A DNA stretch of 17,712 nucleotides. Source: VBAS01 sp035318985. GTDB taxonomy: Bacteria > Bacteroidota > Bacteroidia > Chitinophagales > Chitinophagaceae. The position numbers were made by a program, and so were the translations under genes. The notes below the pieces were generated by a model. That model was given only the letters and a program-made list of their open reading frames with translations. It did no database searches and was not told where the DNA came from. The DNA lies in the NCBI GenBank assembly GCA_035318985.1, contig DATHDP010000081.1, positions 1 through 17,712 of the forward strand, in the 5' to 3' direction. Of this stretch, positions 13,391-17,712 are shown piece by piece (position 1 is the stretch's first letter; the number at the start of each line of letters is the position of its first letter).

Positions 13391-13553
13391 AGTTCGGGTA
13401 AATGATTCGCAATTTAAGCGATTGTCTGCCACTGTTTGCACACTATTTACGTCAACAACCGGCTATCCTGAGTGATCTTTAAGTTAAAGGGGGTTTTTAC
13501 GAAGACTGATGGCTCAATGTCTTACTGAAAACCTGTAAATTAGCGCCGAATAT
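13391..13553. promoter_or_regulatory. Divergent promoter region, CHASE2 operon / caspase-TPR gene
   Basis: This 163-bp gap must hold both promoters. On the plus strand TAAATTAG (13536-13543), one mismatch from TAnnTTTG, lies 10 bp before the caspase-TPR start and would give an almost leaderless mRNA. On the minus strand only a poor TAAATTGC match is seen. There is no clear operator repeat. Confidence 0.4.
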
Positions 13554-16500
13554 ATGCAACGAGCCCTTTTAGCATTCCTCTTAATGATTCTTTCCTTTTG
13601 CCTTATCGAAAATGATGTGGCCGGGCAGGGTGCACAAGACACCTCCGGTCACCGCACTTTTGCGATGATCATGGGCATATCTAATTACAAGTTCATTCGC
13701 CCCTTATCTTTTGCTGATAGCGATGCCGAGCTTTTTCGTGATTTTTTAAAATCCGGCGGTGGTGGTAAGTTACCGGACTCTAACATTTATTTTTTAAAAA
13801 ATGAAGAAGCAAAGGCCGCAAATTTTTTAGTGAAAGGAATGAGCTGGCTTCGTAATCGCAATCTTAAAGCCGGCGACCGCTTATATATCTATCTCGCAGG
13901 TCATGGCGATGCTATCAACCAGGATGAATATTTTTATCTGACCTATGACTGCAACCCAGCCGGAGATAAAAATAATTACCTGATCACCGGTACCATACAG
14001 CTTTACAATTTAAAAGTTCGGATCGCTGAAGCTAGCCGCAAGGGGGTAGAAGTTATTTTTATAATGGATGCCTGTCGTACAAACGAATTGCCGGGCGGTG
14101 GCGAAGGGCAGCAGCAATTGCAGGCCGCTATTTCTGAAAAGCAAGCCGGGGAAATAATTATGCTTGCAACAGGCGCCGGCCAGGAATCATTGGAAGATCC
14201 GCTGATCGGTAACGGGCATGGTTTATTTACCTATTATCTTGTTGATGGGCTTACAGGCCTTGCAGATGCCGAAGGTGATCATAATAACCTTGTGTCTCTT
14301 GATGAGTTAGAAAAATATATTGGCAAAACAGTTCCAGCTTATGCACAACAAAAATATAATCGGAAGCAAAATCCTTTTCTATGTTGTGATGAAGGCAAAA
14401 AGAAAGTGATCTCGAAAGTTGATACTGCGTTTTTAAAAAAATGGATGGCTACAAAAAAATTATCAGGGCAAATAAGAAGAACAGATGGCTTATTGCAAAA
14501 ACGTATTGGAACAGCTGGTGTTCGTGGCTTTAAAATGAGTGGTGATCATGATATTCTCTATAATATATCAGATACCGCGATCCTTGAACTTTATAATTCT
14601 TTCAACCTGGCGTTAAAAAATTTTAATTTAACGGGTAATGGAAATTCTGCTGAAGAGCTTTACCAGCAATTGAATAAGCTGGCGCCAACCAGTAGTTATA
14701 CATTCGATGCAAAACTTAGTTTAGCAACCGAGTACATAAATTTTGCGCAAAGCAAGATCAATCTTTATCTCGAAGGACGTGATGTGTCAGCAATTCAGCG
14801 CATACGTTCGCAACTTGACGCCGATGACAAGTCAGATGAAATAACTAATAGCCTCGATCGGATGGAAAAAGTTGCCCGCCAGGATTTTTCTGAAGTAGGG
14901 AATATGCTGGAAAGAGCAATTGAGTATGCTGAAGTGGATGATGAAAGTTTCAGAAAAAAATTAATAGCAAAAAGATTTTTCTTTAAAGCTCAGGGCTATT
15001 TTGATAAAGGATCAAGTACAACCGGGCTTCATTTGGCGATACAAGATGCAATGCAGGCTTATAAGGCAGATCCTACCGCTGCATATATTCTAAATACACT
15101 CTCTTCTTTGCAACTGGATAATAATATGCCAGACAGCGCCATTCATTTTGGCCGGCTAGCTATGGCACAGGCACCACTTTGGCGTTATCCATATATGAAT
15201 ATGGCTAACGCATTTATTAAAAAGAATAAACAAGATTCTGCATTGGTTTATTTTAAAAAAGCATTGGCAGTGGATGATTCAAGGGCCGATGCTTATGTAG
15301 ATCTTGGTTATTTTTATTTCCAGCAACACAACCTTGATTCTGCAAAAGTTTATTACGAAAAAGCGTTATTGCTTGATCCGAAAAATGCACCGGCAAATAA
15401 TAATATGGGTTGGTTGTTGCGTGAATCAAGACAATTTGACCAGGCCCTGATCTATTTCAGAAGAAGCCTTGCAAATGATCCGGCATTCTTTAATGCATAT
15501 AACGGGATCAGCCGTGTATTCACTGACCTGAGAATGTATGATTCGGCCCGTGCTTATTATCAAAAAGCGATGAAGAATTATCCGGATAAATTGATCACTG
15601 CAAATTATCTTGGACAATTTTACCAGGAGATCAACCAGGTTGATTCAGCCCGTGCATACTATGTACAGGCCGCCGTGTATGATCCAAACTACGATGCACC
15701 TTTTATTAATCTCGGTAGATTATATGCGCAAACAAAACAATACGATTCTGCATCATATTATTATCGTAAAGCACTTGATCTTAATAGTAAAAATTTCCGG
15801 GGCTATAATCAATTGGGGATGTTATTCACTGATATGAAAAATTATGACTCGGCTTATTATTATTATAAAAAAGGGCTAGAGCTGAATCCTGACAATACTA
15901 TTGTGCTGAATAATATGGGACTTGCTTATTACAACAGCGATAGACTGGATTCAGCATCCGTATATTTTCGAAAAGTATTGAGTGTAGATCCTGATAATCC
16001 TTATGCGGCCAATAACCTTGGACTCGTTTATCATAAAATGAAAAAGTTGGATTCCGCTATGTTTTATTATTCCAGGGCGATGGCGCTGAAAAAGGATATG
16101 CCTTCAGCCCAAGGAAATATTGGAAGATTGTTATATGAAACCAAAGATTATGAGGGAGCAAAATTTTATTTAAGAAATCTTGTAGAAGCACACCCTGACG
16201 ATATGCGGGCCTTATCAAATCTTGAGCAAGTGTACAAGCAAACAGATCAATTTGATTCCGCCGTTTATTATTACAATCGTTCATTACAAAAAGGGGTTGT
16301 CAACTCTTCTATGTATAATAATCTTGGTCGTTTATATTTCTCTGATGAAAAATATGATGAAGCTGCGAAATGGTATAATAAGGCTATTCAGTATGATCCT
16401 AAAAACGCGATGGGCTATTATAACCTGGGTACTGTTTATGCAAATCTTCAGCATGCTGACTCGGCGGTTGTTATGTACAAAAAAGCTTTGGCGCTTGAAC

Positions 16501-16826
16501 CAACTTATTTTAATGCCAACCTGTATCTTGGTGTCGCCTATCATGATCTGAAGAAATACGATTCTGCGATCACTTATACCACGAAGGCTATACTTATTAA
16601 TCCAAAAGAGAATCTTTCTTATTATTATTTAGCACAGAGTTTTGCAAAAAATAATAAACCGGAAGATGCATTGCGTTATTTAGAGCAGGCATTGCAAAGA
16701 GGATATAATCTTTATGAATTTATTGTTGTAGATCCTGATTTCAGCAGCATTCGCAAATACCCTGCTTATAAAGCAATGATGAAAAAATATTTCCCCAAGA
16801 AATATAACCCGGCTGACGATGAATAA
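13554..16826 (+). CDS. Secreted caspase-family (C14) protease with about 16 TPRs
   Basis: This is a 1090-residue protein. A signal peptide (1 to about 24) is followed by a caspase-like p20/p10 domain (about 33-285). The catalytic dyad is His117 in YLAGHGD and Cys174 in IMDACRT. MIMGISNYKF near the start, LATGAGQESLE and GHGLFTYYLVDGL complete the fold. A helical linker (about 286-500) contains TPR-like pairs. Then come 15 back-to-back 34-residue TPRs (544 to about 1053), one more just before them, and a cap (VDPDFSSIRKYPAYKAMMKKYF). In 12 of the 16 the second helix begins Asp-Ser-Ala, often followed by a Tyr-rich run. Bacterial caspase homologues often act in stress or defence; here the signal peptide points to the envelope. 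It is divergent from the CHASE2/FecR pair. Confidence 0.92.
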   Translation: MQRALLAFLLMILSFCLIENDVAGQGAQDTSGHRTFAMIMGISNYKFIRPLSFADSDAELFRDFLKSGGGGKLPDSNIYFLKNEEAKAANFLVKGMSWLRNRNLKAGDRLYIYLAGHGDAINQDEYFYLTYDCNPAGDKNNYLITGTIQLYNLKVRIAEASRKGVEVIFIMDACRTNELPGGGEGQQQLQAAISEKQAGEIIMLATGAGQESLEDPLIGNGHGLFTYYLVDGLTGLADAEGDHNNLVSLDELEKYIGKTVPAYAQQKYNRKQNPFLCCDEGKKKVISKVDTAFLKKWMATKKLSGQIRRTDGLLQKRIGTAGVRGFKMSGDHDILYNISDTAILELYNSFNLALKNFNLTGNGNSAEELYQQLNKLAPTSSYTFDAKLSLATEYINFAQSKINLYLEGRDVSAIQRIRSQLDADDKSDEITNSLDRMEKVARQDFSEVGNMLERAIEYAEVDDESFRKKLIAKRFFFKAQGYFDKGSSTTGLHLAIQDAMQAYKADPTAAYILNTLSSLQLDNNMPDSAIHFGRLAMAQAPLWRYPYMNMANAFIKKNKQDSALVYFKKALAVDDSRADAYVDLGYFYFQQHNLDSAKVYYEKALLLDPKNAPANNNMGWLLRESRQFDQALIYFRRSLANDPAFFNAYNGISRVFTDLRMYDSARAYYQKAMKNYPDKLITANYLGQFYQEINQVDSARAYYVQAAVYDPNYDAPFINLGRLYAQTKQYDSASYYYRKALDLNSKNFRGYNQLGMLFTDMKNYDSAYYYYKKGLELNPDNTIVLNNMGLAYYNSDRLDSASVYFRKVLSVDPDNPYAANNLGLVYHKMKKLDSAMFYYSRAMALKKDMPSAQGNIGRLLYETKDYEGAKFYLRNLVEAHPDDMRALSNLEQVYKQTDQFDSAVYYYNRSLQKGVVNSSMYNNLGRLYFSDEKYDEAAKWYNKAIQYDPKNAMGYYNLGTVYANLQHADSAVVMYKKALALEPTYFNANLYLGVAYHDLKKYDSAITYTTKAILINPKENLSYYYLAQSFAKNNKPEDALRYLEQALQRGYNLYEFIVVDPDFSSIRKYPAYKAMMKKYFPKKYNPADDE

Positions 16827-16884
16827 CGCTTTCCTTATCGCAGTTGCTTTTTAATTAGTAATTTCCTTTTGTAAATCTATTGTT

Positions 16885-17712
16885 ATGAGAAGAATTGTAT
16901 GCATTCTTTTTGCCGGCCTTTTAAGTATTTATTTATCTGCGCAAATAAAAAAAGCACCGGAAGTAAAAGATGGAGATGGGCCGTGGCCGCAATTAATTAT
17001 TCGTGGAGTTACTTTGATCAATAGCACAGGTGCACCGCCTGTTGGCCCGGTTGATATTGTAGTTGAGAAAAATAAGATCGTGCAGATCGCTAACGTTGGT
17101 AACCCGGGATTGCCAATAAATAATGAGGGGAGACCAAAATTAAAAGAAGGTGGAAAGGAAATGAATTGTGAAGGAATGTTTTTGCTTCCCGGCTTTATCG
17201 ATATGCACGGCCATATTGGCGGCACAGCACAAGGCACGCCGGCAGAATATGTTTTTAAACTTTGGATGGCACATGGCATCACAACAATTCGTGATCCAAG
17301 CTGCGGCAATGGACTTAATTGGGTGCTGGATGAAAAAAAATTAAGTGCTGAAAATAAAATTACTGCCCCGAGAATCTTTGCTTACACAGCATTTGGGCAG
17401 GGGGCTAAACAAACACTTAACACACCTGAGCTGGCAATAGAGTGGGTGAGAGAAAATGCAAAGAAAGGTGCTGACGGAATAAAATTTTTTGGTGCTGCAC
17501 CGCAAATAATGGATGCTGCGATTCGTGAAAATAAAAAACTGGGGTTACGTAGTTGTTGTCATCATGCGCAGATGAGTGTGGCGCAATGGAACGTAATGAA
17601 CTCTGCAAGAGCCGGTATGACATCGATGGAACATTGGTATGGGTTGCCCGAAGCGTTGTTTACTGATAAAACTGTACAAGATTATCCTTTGAATTATAAT
17701 TATAGTAATGAA
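16885..17712 (+). CDS. Exported amidohydrolase-superfamily protein, N-terminal part (cut by window edge)
   Basis: 276 codons are visible. A signal peptide (MRRIVCILFAGLLSIYLSAQ) is followed by the beta-sandwich start of an amidohydrolase (WPQLIIRGVTLINSTGAPPVGPVDIVVE, about 34-61) and LLPGFIDMHGH (100-110), whose His108 and His110 bind the first metal. Lys200 in GADGIKFFG may be the carbamylated bridging lysine. His226/His227 in CCHHAQM and His250 in SMEHWYG fit the next metal ligands. This imidazolonepropionase/prolidase-like branch hydrolyses cyclic amides or dipeptides, often in the periplasm; the substrate cannot be told. It begins 58 bp after the caspase-TPR stop with no terminator between, so read-through is possible. 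Confidence 0.88.
   Translation, partial: MRRIVCILFAGLLSIYLSAQIKKAPEVKDGDGPWPQLIIRGVTLINSTGAPPVGPVDIVVEKNKIVQIANVGNPGLPINNEGRPKLKEGGKEMNCEGMFLLPGFIDMHGHIGGTAQGTPAEYVFKLWMAHGITTIRDPSCGNGLNWVLDEKKLSAENKITAPRIFAYTAFGQGAKQTLNTPELAIEWVRENAKKGADGIKFFGAAPQIMDAAIRENKKLGLRSCCHHAQMSVAQWNVMNSARAGMTSMEHWYGLPEALFTDKTVQDYPLNYNYSNE

Noticed and set aside
13391..13441. GTG start 17 codons upstream for the CHASE2 protein
   Set aside because: The extra residues are not signal-like and GTG is less likely than the ATG at 13390; not excluded by the sequence alone.
13554..13601. Lipoprotein signal at Cys16 of the caspase-TPR protein
   Set aside because: The residues before Cys16 are LSF, and Phe at -1 does not fit a lipobox; ordinary signal peptidase cleavage near Ala23-Gly24 fits better.
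16222..16551. 109-codon plus-strand frame inside the caspase-TPR gene
   Set aside because: It is a frame-shifted shadow of the TPR array; the long frame is open throughout 1090 codons.
15183..16710. CRISPR-like periodicity of about 102 bp
   Set aside because: The period equals 34 codons and comes from TPRs in one long reading frame; no identical direct repeats with unique spacers are present.

Overview
The window looks like chromosome from a Bacteroidota bacterium, most likely of the Chitinophagaceae/Sphingobacteriia type. The reasons are AT-rich DNA, weak ribosome binding sites, a -7 box of the TAnnTTTG type before etfB, signal peptides ending in '...AQ', and a gene set (DUF151-UVR nuclease, FixA/FixB-type ETF, paired M16 peptidases, TilS with a Lys-rich C-terminal core) typical of that group. 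The lineage is inferred from protein style, not from a marker search.

Left part (1-8160) is mostly housekeeping. It holds the 5' part of an ornithine aminotransferase (minus), a VOC/glyoxalase-fold protein (plus) overlapping tail to tail with ispE (minus), a DUF151 bifunctional-nuclease-like gene (minus), etfB then etfA (minus, split by a 231-bp repeat-filled spacer), a small TPR protein and tilS (plus), then rlmH and a rhomboid protease (minus) overlapping the end of tilS. Clear hairpin terminators lie after etfA and after the DUF151 gene. The GC-rich spacer repeat occurs three times at 4066-5480. Two related spacer elements each run from the stop of one gene to the start of the next (etfB to etfA, and TPR gene to tilS).

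The middle (8220-11100) is a two-gene M16 peptidase operon on the minus strand. The first gene encodes a zinc-binding subunit (HxxEH), the second a partner lacking the zinc site. Both have signal peptides, and hairpin terminators bracket the operon.

The right part (11119-16826) is the most interesting. A CHASE2-domain membrane protein and a FecR-like secreted protein (minus, 22 bp apart) are divergent from a 1090-residue secreted caspase-fold protease (His117/Cys174) carrying about 16 TPRs. All the recognisable domains are predicted to lie outside the cytoplasmic membrane, and no kinase, cyclase or sigma factor is attached. I read this as a candidate envelope sensing/proteolysis module; its function is not known from the sequence. 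The window ends inside a secreted amidohydrolase gene (plus). No tRNA, rRNA, CRISPR array, transposase or phage gene was seen.
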